A stretch of DNA of 64,000 nucleotides, from positions 334,100 through 398,099 of the forward strand of contig VXCM01000220.1 of the NCBI GenBank assembly GCA_014773175.1, in the 5' to 3' direction. Both the position numbers and the translations under genes were made by a program. Below the pieces are notes generated by a model that was not told where the DNA came from, did not search any database, and saw only the letters and a program-made list of their open reading frames with translations. This document shows positions 52,101-60,028 of the stretch, piece by piece. The stretch's first letter is position 1, and each line of letters opens with the position of its first letter. The stretch comes from Lucifuga dentata. Taxonomy: Eukaryota; Chordata; Actinopteri; Ophidiiformes; Bythitidae.

Positions 52101-52687
52101 ATAGTGACTCAAAGCTTGCTACTGTGTGACGTCATGACTACATGACCTAACTGTTGCACCCTTGACATTTGCATGAAGCTGATGAGAAACAGCGTGCTGG
52201 GGACTAAACAGACTTTTCCATAGGTCACAATAGTAACATGTTATAATAATTATGTTACTAGAGGGAAATGTAATCTTAAGAAAAATATGGTTTACTTGAT
52301 ATATATTTATATTTATTTTGATATTTTGACATTTTATTGGGTTTATGCGGCTTAACTTGTAATTCCTACATGACAATTATAAGCATCCAGGCTGATATAA
52401 AGAAAAGTTTCCATCCATCAGTTGGAAATCTTATTCACATGATGATTATGAGGTCAGTCAGCAAAAGCTGTGGTGTGTAAAAAAAACAACCTCATTTATT
52501 CCACAATGTAATTCTTACCTGATTCAGAAATGTTGCTGATGCCACAGCTCCAATTCCTCCTGCTCTCAGTTTCCTTCCATGCCAAAACACTGGGATTTAG
52601 AGTAACTTCTACCTGTCTGTGTTTGTGGAAAAGCTTTGATGATAGTAATCTTGGTTGTTTCTCCATAATTTTGCTCAGACGCGACAT
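19250..52687 (-). CDS. cerk: Ceramide kinase, complete gene, 13 coding exons
   Basis: The enzyme transfers phosphate from ATP to ceramide, making ceramide-1-phosphate. Coding exons in transcript order are 52687-52519, 42146-42006, 38944-38822, 36690-36565, 35821-35755, 34014-33869, 29936-29862, 29647-29495, 28300-28195, 27249-27170, 24877-24672, 20991-20777 and 19307-19250. All introns are GT-AG, every phase matches, and the exons sum to 1665 nt (554 residues plus stop). Residues about 20-140 form the PH-type region. The diacylglycerol-kinase-type catalytic domain starts at NRPKSLLVYINPYGGK (about 145) and has GGDG at 214-217. A CXXXCXXC motif, typical of vertebrate CERK, lies at Cys366/370/373. 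The C-terminus is RCQLIRLFARGIEEQQQ. Length and exon number agree with human CERK (537 residues, 13 exons) as I remember it. No frame break was seen, so the gene appears functional. Identity rests on collinear similarity to remembered CERK protein, not on a search. Confidence 0.96.
19308..20776 (-). other. cerk intron 12
   Basis: No transposon recognised apart from a CA run at 19323-19342. It contains a homeodomain-site-rich segment (19950-20230) that could be a conserved enhancer. Confidence 0.6.
20777..20991 (-). CDS. cerk: cerk exon 12
   Basis: Encodes FDHSFVEVHRVRKFHFQPKR, a variable Ser/Thr-rich stretch, then SSWNCDGEILPHAAIQV, matching FDFTFVEVYRVKKFQF...SSWNCDGE of CERK. The acceptor is CCCCAG/TTTGAC. 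The donor is GTCAG/GTAGCC, phase 2. The donor itself contains an in-frame TAG, so intron retention would stop translation at once after ...QVR. Confidence 0.93.
22592..23430. mobile_element. TTAA family A element, long copy
   Basis: Starts TTAAAGGAAATCACG and ends ATCATCCCCTTTAA with TTAA at both edges. It shares internal blocks (GTGTTACATGTTGATG, CATGAACCTAAG) with 31830-32333 and carries about 330 bp of extra internal sequence. It lies in cerk intron 11. Confidence 0.65.
24500..24618 (+). mobile_element. LINE/SINE 3' tail fragment
   Basis: Ends AATGACAATAAAGCTATTC followed by (TATTC)n, the same tail type as the LINE at 965-2694. Only about 120 bp is left. It stops about 54 bp from the cerk exon 11 donor. 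Confidence 0.6.
24672..24877 (-). CDS. cerk: cerk exon 11
   Basis: Encodes EDSMGWCTIRGKFIAINAAS, MSCACPRSPKGLSPSAHLAD, GTTDLILVRKCSRLDFF and HLLRHTNKDDQ, very close to CERK. The acceptor is TTTACAG/AGGATA and the donor CCAG/GTAGGA, phase 0. A LINE/SINE-type 3' tail ends about 54 bp past the donor. Confidence 0.97.
24878..27169 (-). other. cerk intron 10
   Basis: An (AG)n run at 26189-26217 and a (GT)n run near 26985-27016. The rest is unique-looking; no exon or element recognised. Confidence 0.55.
27170..27249 (-). CDS. cerk: cerk exon 10 (80 bp)
   Basis: Encodes CRICQHNPLLKHKQHKLSEE followed by EEKSDK. CRIC supplies the last two cysteines of CXXXCXXC, then a Lys-rich and acidic linker as in CERK. 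The acceptor is GTTTCAG/ATGCC and the donor TAAAG/GTAAGAG, phase 1. A TTAA-bounded element (27308-27727) ends about 58 bp upstream of the acceptor. Confidence 0.9.
27308..27727. mobile_element. TTAA family B element
   Basis: TTAA at both ends. The arms TTTTGCATGTTTAAGCCC and GGCTCAAACGTAAAATTGC are inverted. It shares GGAAGGCAGGAAAAA and the TGTTACTGACA blocks with other B copies. It lies in cerk intron 9, 58 bp from exon 10. Confidence 0.75.
28195..28300 (-). CDS. cerk: cerk exon 9
   Basis: Encodes VKTFLSHNYYEGTVSFLPAE, then DNMGTPRDKLHCRSG, matching LKTFLSHHCYEGTVSFLPAQ of CERK. Cys366 is the first cysteine of CXXXCXXC. The acceptor is TTCCAG/GAGTA; the donor GGG/GTAAAT is weaker than its neighbours. 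Phase 2. Confidence 0.94.
28517..28885. mobile_element. TTAA family A element
   Basis: Shares CAGATTTCCTTGTTCTTACT, GCACATTGAGTGAAAAC and the right end GTCCCCTTTAA. The left end is eroded. An A/T homopolymer with N at 28849 lies inside. It is in cerk intron 8. Confidence 0.65.
29495..29647 (-). CDS. cerk: cerk exon 8
   Basis: Encodes DSQPMDVCSVHHNNTFLRYA, then VSLLGYGFYGDVLTDSERN and RWLGPARYDLSG, highly conserved with CERK. The acceptor is TTAACAG/GAGATT and the donor GTCAG/GTATGAG, phase 1. Intron 7 (29861-29648) is only 214 bp. Confidence 0.97.
29862..29936 (-). CDS. cerk: cerk exon 7 (75 bp micro-exon)
   Basis: Reads GSTDCVCFATVGTNDPVTSA then LHIIVG, matching STDCVCYSTVGTSD..TSALHIVVG of CERK. 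The acceptor is TTCAAAG/GGTCC and the donor TGTAG/GTAAGTAAG, phase 1. A strong donor and matching phases on both sides support it. Confidence 0.96.
   Translation of the reverse strand, partial: GPLIVSALPQWVQMIQLHQLYTSL
30345..30535. mobile_element. TTAA family A element, half copy
   Basis: Starts ACATATTATGCAGATTTCC and runs to GAGTGAAAACAGGCCCTTTT; the right half is lost. It is in cerk intron 6. Confidence 0.6.
31830..32333. mobile_element. TTAA family A element, best-preserved copy
   Basis: TTAA at 31830-31833 and 32330-32333. The termini AAGGGAACACAG and AAATGTCCCCT are inverted. The interior is shared with all other copies. 504 bp, no ORF. It is in cerk intron 6. Confidence 0.75.
33869..34014 (-). 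CDS. cerk: cerk exon 6 (GGDG nucleotide-binding motif)
   Basis: Encodes VVCVGGDGMFSEILHGLVTR and ends SLRIGIIPAG. GGDG is the ATP-binding glycine motif of this kinase fold, and IIPAG is the next conserved loop. The acceptor is TGTCCAG/GGTGG and the donor CGCAG/GTGAGG, phase 1. Intron 6 has a long poly-T run with a single N only about 40 bp past this donor. Confidence 0.97.
34015..35754 (-). other. cerk intron 5
   Basis: Mostly AT-rich. A family C fragment lies at 35270-35560. An 82-codon plus-strand frame at 35012-35260 has no recognisable similarity. Confidence 0.55.
35270..35560. mobile_element. Family C fragment, reverse orientation
   Basis: CCTCCACCAAGGCCCATCAG and AGCCAGATCTGGATCAATAT match the two ends of the family C right half, inverted. 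Confidence 0.45.
35755..35821 (-). CDS. cerk: cerk exon 5 (67 bp micro-exon)
   Basis: Translated in the phase set by exon 4 it reads TEHANHARDHLETEASLDKY before DG, matching TEHANQAKETLYEINIDKYDG of CERK. The acceptor is TCCATAG/TTACAG and the donor GATGG/GTGAGTG, phase 2. It is too short to stand out as an ORF but is required to join exons 4 and 6 in frame. Confidence 0.95.
36140..36268. repeat. Exact 64-bp direct duplicate flanking a single N
   Basis: 36140-36203 and 36205-36268 are identical; N at 36204. Probable contig-overlap artefact in cerk intron 4. Confidence 0.95.
36565..36690 (-). CDS. cerk: cerk exon 4 (start of catalytic domain)
   Basis: Encodes NRPKSLLVYINPYGGKRRGK and then QIYEQKVAPLF...SISADVI. 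The INPYGGK segment is the conserved start of the diacylglycerol/sphingosine/ceramide kinase fold. The acceptor is TTTGCAG/CCAAC and the donor is GATTG/GTGGGT, phase 1. Confidence 0.96.
38100..38584. mobile_element. TTAA family A element
   Basis: Opposite orientation to the 31830 copy. It shares the GTGTGCACAATGG, GGATTGCAAAGGTTTC and AACATGGAAATCTATAT blocks and ends GTCATCTTTAA. The left end is eroded. It is in cerk intron 3, immediately 5' (in coordinates) of exon 3. Confidence 0.65.
38822..38944 (-). CDS. cerk: cerk exon 3 (end of PH-type region)
   Basis: Encodes SCVRRMRQHHWRCSDIIFHC and ends WIQAINEQLSLL. This aligns with the CVKRARRHRWKW...LWLQTLREMLEKL part of CERK, the C-terminal helix of the PH-type fold. 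The acceptor follows a good pyrimidine tract (CGTTTCAG/TTTCC). The donor is CTCA/GTACGT, phase 1. Confidence 0.93.
39328..39534. mobile_element. TTAA family B element, short foldback copy
   Basis: Ends TTAAAAGCCCATACCACACC and GGGTGGTATGGTCTTTTAA; the inner arms CCCATTTTGCATGCTTGAG and GGCTCAAACATGCAAAATGG are long inverted repeats. At 207 bp it could fold into an extended hairpin. Confidence 0.8.
40821..41111. mobile_element. TTAA family D element
   Basis: TTAA at both edges. Left TTAAAGGCGGATGCCGCAG and right CTGCAGTCCCCCTTTAA are inverted termini. 291 bp, no ORF. It is in cerk intron 2. Confidence 0.65.
42006..42146 (-). CDS. cerk: cerk exon 2
   Basis: Encodes SHVIQVCEIVAVRNTDED and ends LHSHAFT, matching the SEIIAVEETD...YAFTV stretch of CERK. 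The linker between is Lys/Arg/Gln-rich and diverged. The acceptor is CAGCAG/GC; an alternative AG 3 nt earlier would break the phase with exon 1, so 42146 is chosen. The donor is ACAG/GTACAG, phase 1. Confidence 0.9.
43821..44317. mobile_element. Interspersed repeat family C
   Basis: Begins TTGCCAAGGAGGTTCTGC and ends TGGGCCTTGATGGAAG. It shares AATGAAAAAC..CAGC, GTATCCTA and GATCCGGATCTGG with 49648-50085 in the same order and orientation. The termini are imperfectly inverted (CCAAGG). Class unknown. Confidence 0.6.
45755..46378. mobile_element. TTAA family B element with poly-A insertion
   Basis: Arms GATTTTGCATGTTGAAGCC and ACAAACATGCAAAACCACC, right end CCTTTTAA. The interior matches 63424-63930, with an A-rich tract at 46089-46123. 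It is in cerk intron 1. Confidence 0.7.
47629..48103. mobile_element. TTAA family A element
   Basis: Left TTAAAGGGGACATATTATGC, right TATGCCCCCTTTGA (the second TTAA is mutated). It shares CACTCAGTGTGCACAGTG and GCATTGCAAAGGTTTC with other copies. It is in cerk intron 1. Confidence 0.75.
49648..50085. mobile_element. Interspersed repeat family C
   Basis: Begins ACCTCTGCCAAGGAGGTTA and ends GGGCCTTGGTGGAGGCACT, an imperfect inverted pair. Same family as 43821-44317. It is non-coding, in cerk intron 1. Confidence 0.6.
51100..51456. mobile_element. TTAA family D element, left end lost
   Basis: Shares TACTTCCTGTTGGTGCTGAAG (inverted as TTCAGCACCAACAGGAA) and the right end CCCCCTTTAA with 40821-41111. 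Confidence 0.5.
51453..51870. mobile_element. TTAA family B element abutting family D
   Basis: TTAA at 51453-51456 and 51867-51870. Ends AAGGAGTATACCACTTATTT and ACTGGTATGGTCC. The left TTAA is also the right TTAA of a family D element. Confidence 0.75.
52519..52687 (-). CDS. cerk: cerk exon 1 (start codon, N-terminus)
   Basis: Encodes MSRLSKIMEKQPRLLSS followed by KLFHKHRQVEVTLNPSVLAW, which aligns with the N-terminal PH-type region of CERK. The donor is TCAG/GTAAG and the exon ends in phase 1 (G of a Gly codon). Two in-frame ATGs are possible. The one at 52687 has G at -3 and T at +4. The one at 52666 (MEKQPR) has A at -3 and G at +4, the better context, and would give 547 residues. Confidence 0.88.
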
Positions 52688-52900
52688 CACTTTGTCATCC
52701 GTTCATCATCACGCGTCAACCCACTCTTGTGGTCCTTTTAACTTTTGCAAAGCGAGCGCAACACACACGTTTGATTTGTGAGTGTGTTTAGGCAGTGTGT
52801 GTGTGTGTATGTGTGTGTGTGCGCCGGCTCGCTGACAGGAGAGAGAGGACTTTGCAGCAAAGATCATCTACAGAAACGATGATTCACTCCACAGTTAAAC
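52688..52900 (-). promoter_or_regulatory. Probable cerk promoter and 5' leader
   Basis: Sequence just upstream of exon 1 is locally richer in CpG (ACGCG, GCGAGCGC, GCGCCGGCTCGC) than its surroundings and holds a GT microsatellite at 52794-52822. No TATA box is evident. The role is inferred from position only. Confidence 0.4.
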
Positions 52901-55151
52901 TGAAACTGAGTTCAGGCTACTTTCCATCTATCTAATAATGGTTGCATTCCGTTTAGGTTTTTTAGGTTCAGGGTTCTGTGCATGCTGGCTCACTGGTACA
53001 ACTAAGTGGAACGTAGCCATCATCAATTAATTACCCCTGATATTATCTGCATTTTACCTGTTACCCATATCAACCAATCTCCCAATCTGGTGCATGAAAA
53101 CCATTAAAGCAACTATTAGGCAATTTCCCTAATATTACTTCTACCAAATGAAACTGTCTTTTTTTTTTTTTTTTTTTTTTTTGTCTAACATACCACAGAA
53201 CTAAGCCTGAGAATGATCCTTCTCTGTATTATACCCCATTCTAACATCCTGTTTCAACAGGTATGTAGTTTTCATTGTGAATGAAATGCATTTATTTATT
53301 TATTTTTACTGTTCCTTATCAAAGAATAGGCATCTCCACAGATTCATATGTTCATCAATATACAGTAAGTGACAGTCTGCTTTACCTGGTCTGAGGCTTT
53401 TGGTTTTCAATATCTGTATTCTGTTTTGGAAGCCTGCTTGATGACCATTCAAAATCCTGAAATACTGAGCTGTGTTGTGACTGTTAGAATTTTCTACATT
53501 TATTTTAAAAAAACCCAAAACTTTAACATGTCATACCTGCAGCAGTAGGACCATAATTTGAAACTTGTACACGAAACAACAGAGATCATGTTTGTGGTAC
53601 CTGGAAACAGGGACAGAGTGAGTTCTCTTTCTATACGTCCTGTTTGCTTTAGCTCTGTCGAACAAAATCCTGCGTCAGCATGTTGCATAAACACATAAGC
53701 TCTGTAATGCATGACTCAAAGCAGTTAGGAGCTTTAGTACTGTCCTAGTAAAAAACAGAGGGTGAACCATAACCTTCATTCAGTGATCACAATGAGGCTA
53801 ATACAATACTAGCAAATATCAATTGTATTTCATATTATATTTTAGAAAGAAAATATTATTGTCTTTTTTTAAATTCATTTCACGTTGACCTTTCTTATGT
53901 GTAGCAATTTGTATGGCCGCATTCCATTTAGGTGCACCAGTGTCAAGGCATGCTGGGAACTAGCATGCCTTTGTGTTGCACTGAAAGAGAATCATATCAC
54001 TTACACTTGTGCTTTTTTCTGCTTTGACAAGTCAAAATGTCCACAGTGAGAACGGTTTGTACTGATTGTCATCATGAACATGATGTGATAACAAGGAAAG
54101 AAATGAACACAAGACAGAGGACATTGATATGAAAGCAGTTGCATGGTTTTTAGTCAAAGTGAAACTGGAGTCCTCTGTGTCAGGTAATTTCAACTCTGGG
54201 AAAAGGCTTAGAGCTAACCTGGCAAATAAACCAGCTCTGGATACTTGCTGTATGTTAAAAAATTACATTTTAATATAAAGTTAATTCAAAGATCTTTTAT
54301 GAGTTAGTTTCCCAATAGAACGACATTGGTGGGGATATTTCAGTGCAGTATGTTGATCACACACCAGTGAGTGCAGTAACTCTGTGTTGTTCACTATTTT
54401 GTGTTTTTGACGTAACATGTAAAATTATTTTAAATGTTACATGTCAGTCACTGTCAGTTAGTTTGCTTGAATGATAGCTGAGAATCAGATTATGAAAATT
54501 ATTTAATCAATGGGTGCATTTATTTTCATCTGATGTGTTCTGAGGTCTGCAGGTATGTAGCAAGAGTGGGTGATTTTTCATAATATTCAGGCATTTTGTT
54601 CCTATTCAAGTCTTTCATACATAATTTTGTCACAAAATAAAAGAGCATTTTGTCAAAAAGCATTATACATTTGTCATGGTCCTATATGTAACAGCTGCCA
54701 AGAGATACTTTAAGTTGAGAAAACAGTTTGCGGCTTGTCTAAAATGTGGGTGGATCACAAGTGGATCGGTGAGGTTTACTTTTTAAATTAAAACTATTAA
54801 TCTTGGAACGAGATTATCTAAACTCACTGCCCTGTGTTTGTTAATGGTGAGTGGGTGGAACAAAGCAGCACTACATTTTTTTTCCAAGAGAGAAAGAATT
54901 GTTTGGGTTTTTAATTGGTCTTTATGTGTAAACTATGTTACCTTTGCAATTTATACATTTCACTGTGTTAGTGTGTAGCCATGTGTAAATAAAAAGGCAC
55001 CACTACAGATATTTGTCACATCTATAATATTTTCTACACTATACTGCATAAAGTTATTTTAATAAAGTATTTCATAAATTTAAATTTAAAGTATACCAAC
55101 TGGTCCTGATGATGTGGTCTCACATTTGATTGACACAGTCACATAACTGAC

Positions 55152-55203
<52 letters not shown>

Positions 55204-55440
55204 NCCCCCCCCCCATAATTTTCTCTCATTTTTGAAAAAACTTTATTGAACTCGAACCGTAATAACACAATTCAGTCAACACAGTCAAACATAAAATTTT
55301 GGAAAAAGGTGTACCAGCTGTTCATGATGTGAGACGCATATTCGCGTAGTTTTTCTATTTTTATATTCCTTTAAAATAGTTTTTCCTCATCAACGCAAAG
55401 ACGGAGGAGCATAATGTCAGCGTCTTCTCAAGCCACCTAG
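52901..55440. other. Intergenic interval between cerk and tbc1d22a
   Basis: About 2.5 kb between the two divergent genes. It holds a poly-T run (53159-53182), a (CT)n tract running into poly-C around a single N (55156-55214), and otherwise AT-rich unique-looking sequence. No coding exon was seen. Confidence 0.6.
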
Positions 55441-55652
55441 AGCAGATCTCACTTGTGATTGGTTTGCGGTGAGGAAGTGTTCGTCTGACCAATCAGCACA
55501 GCGCTTGCTAGTCAATTAGGCAGTATCAACATGGCAGCTTTCTGAGTTTTGTAGGAGGGGGCTTGGTGTAAATAAACACAAATTTAACGTTTTAAAGATA
55601 ACGACAGCGTCCGGGCGTTCGTGTTTACGACCTGTTGGACTGTACAGAGAAA
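55441..55652 (+). promoter_or_regulatory. tbc1d22a promoter and 5' leader
   Basis: An inverted CCAAT box (GATTGGT, 55457-55463) and a direct one (CCAATCAG, 55489-55496) lie 160-200 bp before the ATG, with CpG-containing sequence and no TATA box. This is the usual layout of a housekeeping promoter. The transcription start is not resolved. Confidence 0.5.
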
Positions 55653-55714
55653 ATGTCGACTGACGGAAACAAAAAACAGTTTTGGAAAAGGAACACAGCG
55701 AAGGTTCCTGGCAG
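55653..55714 (+). CDS. tbc1d22a: tbc1d22a exon 1 (start codon)
   Basis: Encodes MSTDGNKKQFWKRNTAKVPG. The context AGAAAATGT has A at -3. The donor is GGCAG/GTGAGT, phase 2. It is short and joins exon 2 to give ...VPGSIQHVYG, as in the family. Confidence 0.93.
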
Positions 55715-58700
55715 GTGAGTGACGTGTTTCATCCTGTTGGTTAGCTTAGCATAGCTAGCTTTACTCATTTGACGCCTGAAACGCAACTTTTACTGACTGA
55801 ATTGCCCTGCGGTGTTGCACGCGCATTGTGCACTAAACCCATCCTTAAAATTAGTCCCATAGACACAGTTTTTACCCTGCCAGGAGTTGGCAACGAGCTG
55901 CGTTCCCTCCTGGTTCCCTAGCATAGCTTGCTAACAGTGGCTAACAGTTCAGCAATTTCCTTAAATCACAGACTTTATTACATAGTTAATGACACAGAAC
56001 AGAATAGCCGTAGCTTTACGTGTAATACCGACGTTTTCAGCCCCCTTATTCCCAGTTTTAGCATTAACCGGCGATGTTTTGAAAAGTATGAAGCTATTTT
56101 AGTTGTCTTGCGACCAGCTATCAATTCCCTCATTCATTTACATTTCTCTTCTTCACTTTCAGCATTCAGCATGTGTATGGCGCTCAGCACCCACCTTTTG
56201 ACCCACTCCTTCATGCTAAGTAAGTACTTTCTGATGTTGATATAGTACACTATGAACACCCTGTGTCATATTGGAGTAGTTATGATTGTAGTTGTTGAAA
56301 TTTTGCATCTCCTAGCTAAGTTGATGGGAACTATTTGCTTCAGTTTGTACATGAAACCCAGCTGAAGTTGACATTCTTGGGCCCCTCTCTCTTTGTTCTA
56401 AAACGTATTTTTAGGACTGGCATGACAGATTTTTCCTTGATGAACATTGGATGACATGTCATTTCTCAAACTGGAGAATTGAATTCCAGTTTTAATCAGC
56501 TTCATCTTACATGCATAAGAACAAAGGGTAGACTTGTCATGTATAATGTTTTTTTTTTCTTTGCATGGTAAGTAAATGTACACTCTTTCTGAGAAGCTTA
56601 TGTTGCCTTGGTGTAGAAGCATGAGCACAAATTACTTTTTATTTCTTTGACAAAGCCTCTGCTAAGGCTGAACGGTATGACCTATAATCTGTTTTACAAT
56701 AAATTAGCACATTTACCTTAACGATTAACATAATAACAAACATTTTGCACATCTATGCCTTTCCTTTGTTATGTTGGCTCACTTCTGATATGTTTGACAC
56801 AATTAGAGTATAATCAGGTAAATATTCTAGATTTCTCAATTATACTGTGAAGTGATTGATTGTTGTAGCTATTCTCACTTTAATTTTTGAGGGTTCAAAC
56901 AATTTCTGAATTGCAATATGAGTAAATTTAAATTAGTCAGAGATTAATGTCAGCAATTAATGCATTTTGTTTATTGTCCAGCCCAAGGATTATGTACGCA
57001 GGCTTTCTCTGCTTGAGTTTGTGACAGTATAAATGAAGTTTTGAATGAGAAGCTGAAACAGATGCGCAGTTTGGTATGTAAAAGGCAGTCTATTCTTGAA
57101 TTGATCCAAATCCTTGCTTTTTTTTTTTTTGGTTCAGAGCCAAACTAGTCTGCAGTTTAAAAAAAAAAATACATCTATAACCACAAGGAGTCCAAATTGG
57201 AACAAATTAAAGAATCGGGTATTGTCAAGTGTGGATAATGTTGTGAAGCAAATACGAGACATAAGCATGAGAAAACAAAGCATTCTTCTTATGTCTCTGG
57301 GGAAACTATGAAAGTGATTTTATCTTAACCGGTGCTAACTCACCTCTGATGTTTCTCTTCTGTATGTTTTGCAGCCAATAAAAAGGATTTAGAAAAGCTG
57401 CAGCTGGTTCAAAATGAAGCTGCTAGATTAGAAGCGGCAAAATGCATTCCAATAATCTTGGCTACCTGTCAAGACCAAAAATTGTCTTGATATTCAGTTT
57501 TGTTTTGTTTTTTTTTTTTTAACAGGACAATATTTTCACTTTTTGTTTTGTTTCTTTGATCTTTCACATTCTAATGTGCAGCTCTTAATTTTTTTTAAAC
57601 ATTTATTTATTTATTTATCTTTTCGCTATGTTTTATCCATATGTATTTGTCAACCCCAGAACACCAGCATCCACATTAACTATGTAAGATTCATACGCTA
57701 CAGGCCAGAAGTTTGAGACCACCCCCAGATTTAAAAAAAAAAAAAAAAACNTTAAAAAAAAAAAAAAAAATCATCAGTACACTGTTTGTTTTACAATTTA
57801 TTGCACAGAAAATGACAAACATATATAAAATAAAAGGAACTAATTAATTTTCAAGAAGAATATGTCAACAACAGCACATTATGAAGCCACTATGACTTAA
57901 GAAATGATTTTTAATGAAGGCATGCCCAGTCTGTATTAGTACACTGGCACTCCAGTTGTGTTCCAACTCCCTTGCTTATGTGTTTTAACATTCTGTTCAA
58001 TAGCTGCTGACTGCTTTCTCCCAGATCATTTTGTGATTAACTTGCTACACAGTCTGCTCATGCTAAATCTGGGGGTGGCCTCAAACTTCTGGCCTGTAGT
58101 GTACCTTGAAGATTGTCACACACTGAACTGTTCTTTGGTAAAATCAGCACGCATCTGAAGCATAAGACAGGATTTGATTTCGCTTGTTTGTCTGTAATTT
58201 CTGTTGTATTCTTCCATCATAATTCACCATCAGTGGCAGTGGAGAGTGATTCACTGCCACTGGTCTGGTAATTTACCACACAGTCACATAAATCAGAACC
58301 TGTTACGCTGCTGTCGATGGTGTGACACTTTAACTTGTTGTACTTGTGGTCACACCCCAATCAGTGATGGCTTAATGTTAGCAGCTGATTGAAAAAAAAA
58401 AAAACATCACATAGAGTCGTGTGGCCTTAAATGCAACATGCTGAAGAATTTGAACCCGTGTGAAACCCGAGGAGATTTCTTTAGGTTTACTCTTAAGTCA
58501 TGATTTGAAAAATATGAATGTTTGTTAATAATAGCAGCTTATATGGGGCTTGTAGCTTTATAATGGTTGCCATTTGTACAGCCATTCATAATCTGTTGTG
58601 TCATAGGAAGTGAACCTACCTGAAAATCCAGTTATTAATTGGCCATGTGAACTGAACAACTTCATGTTTTCCTTTTTTTGGAAGCCCTTATAGTCATGTC

Positions 58701-59993
58701 AAGAAAAAAAAAGCAAACCTGTTTCCATGTTTATATCAAACTCTACTGAAAAGCTAAGAACTGAAGTGACAGTGAAACAATATGGTTTCTTTTAGTCAGT
58801 GTTACAGGGCAATAACATCCAGAATGAATCTACAAATGAATGACTGAAGGAACACACACACATACAGACACACACACAGATAGGAAAACAGCCTATTATT
58901 CAGTAATAATCCTTTTCTTTCTTGTGACCAATATTTAATCATGTGGATTTCCTCAGAGGTTTGAATTTAATTTGCTTGTTTTTTTGTTAGCGTATAAGCT
59001 GAGACTTCCTCATCTTAGTTTTGATGGAAGAAAGCTAAAATGAACAAGTCTCTCTTCTTTATTATGGTAATTCTTGTCTTTGTAAGACATCAGAACACAT
59101 TATTTTCTCTGTTTCCCCCTTTCCCTCTTCCCACACCATGCAATAAAACAGGAAAGGTTGAGTTTAATTGAATTCTTTTTTTTTCAGTTGTATTTTTTGT
59201 TCCCAGTGAATGGAAAGGTGTCCTTGCGGAACACAGAAAGAACTCTGTGAAATTTTGTCTTTTGAACGTGGCTAGATTCAATCTTGTTCAGTGTTAGCGG
59301 CCTATTTTTGATCATGTTTTTAAGATGAGTTTAAAGGCGCTGACTCACATGCTTGAATTTTCATTGCGAGGAGTCTGTAGCATGACTGGTAATGCTGTCA
59401 AAAGTCAGCCGATGTTGAAAATATATTTTTCAGACCAAATGTTCATTATTTATGAAGCTTTTTCTAATTTTTTTGCATGCCTGTCACTGTGCCCACCTGC
59501 CATTTCTGCCCCCTCTCTTCTCTCATCATTTCTCTCAATTTCCTCTCATCTCATCCACCTTCCCTCGTTGCCATGCCATCCCTGTCTGCCTTTCAGCCTG
59601 ATCAAAGCCGGCAACAAGCCTCCTCCAGCCACACCAGGCAAGCCCAAGAAGGCTACTACCTTCCAGGAGTTTGAGAGCATCACCAGCGATGCTTGGGATG
59701 TCGGGGATGACGACGACGAGCTGCTGGCAATGGCTGCACAGAACCTCAATATTGAGGTGGTCATGGAGACTGCGAATAAGGTAAATGAGCAGATTTGCCA
59801 TCATGCAGAAGAACACTGGAGCAAGACGGAGGTTTTTCTGCTTCCGAGGCTTGGCTGACAGGAAGTCCGCCCTGTTGTTTTTCTGTCAAACTTTACAGGT
59901 GATCGAGAACCACAGCAAGCAGCAGGAGAGACAGAAACAGGATGACGCGACGGAACTGGAGCAGCGAGAACAGGAAGGACAGGAGGAGGCTGT

Positions 59994-60028
<35 letters not shown>

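Larger units (their letters stand above)
42147..52518 (-). other. cerk intron 1 (10.4 kb)
   Basis: The largest intron. It holds two family C copies, one family A, two family B and one family D element, a GT microsatellite (49237-49260) and an A-rich tract (46089-46123). No other coding exon was recognised. Confidence 0.65.
56220..59596 (+). other. tbc1d22a intron 2 (3.4 kb)
   Basis: Contains the LINE relic at 57377 and the Tc1-type element at 57694-58103. The remainder is AT-rich and non-coding. A pyrimidine-rich tract (59480-59595) precedes exon 3. Confidence 0.6.
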
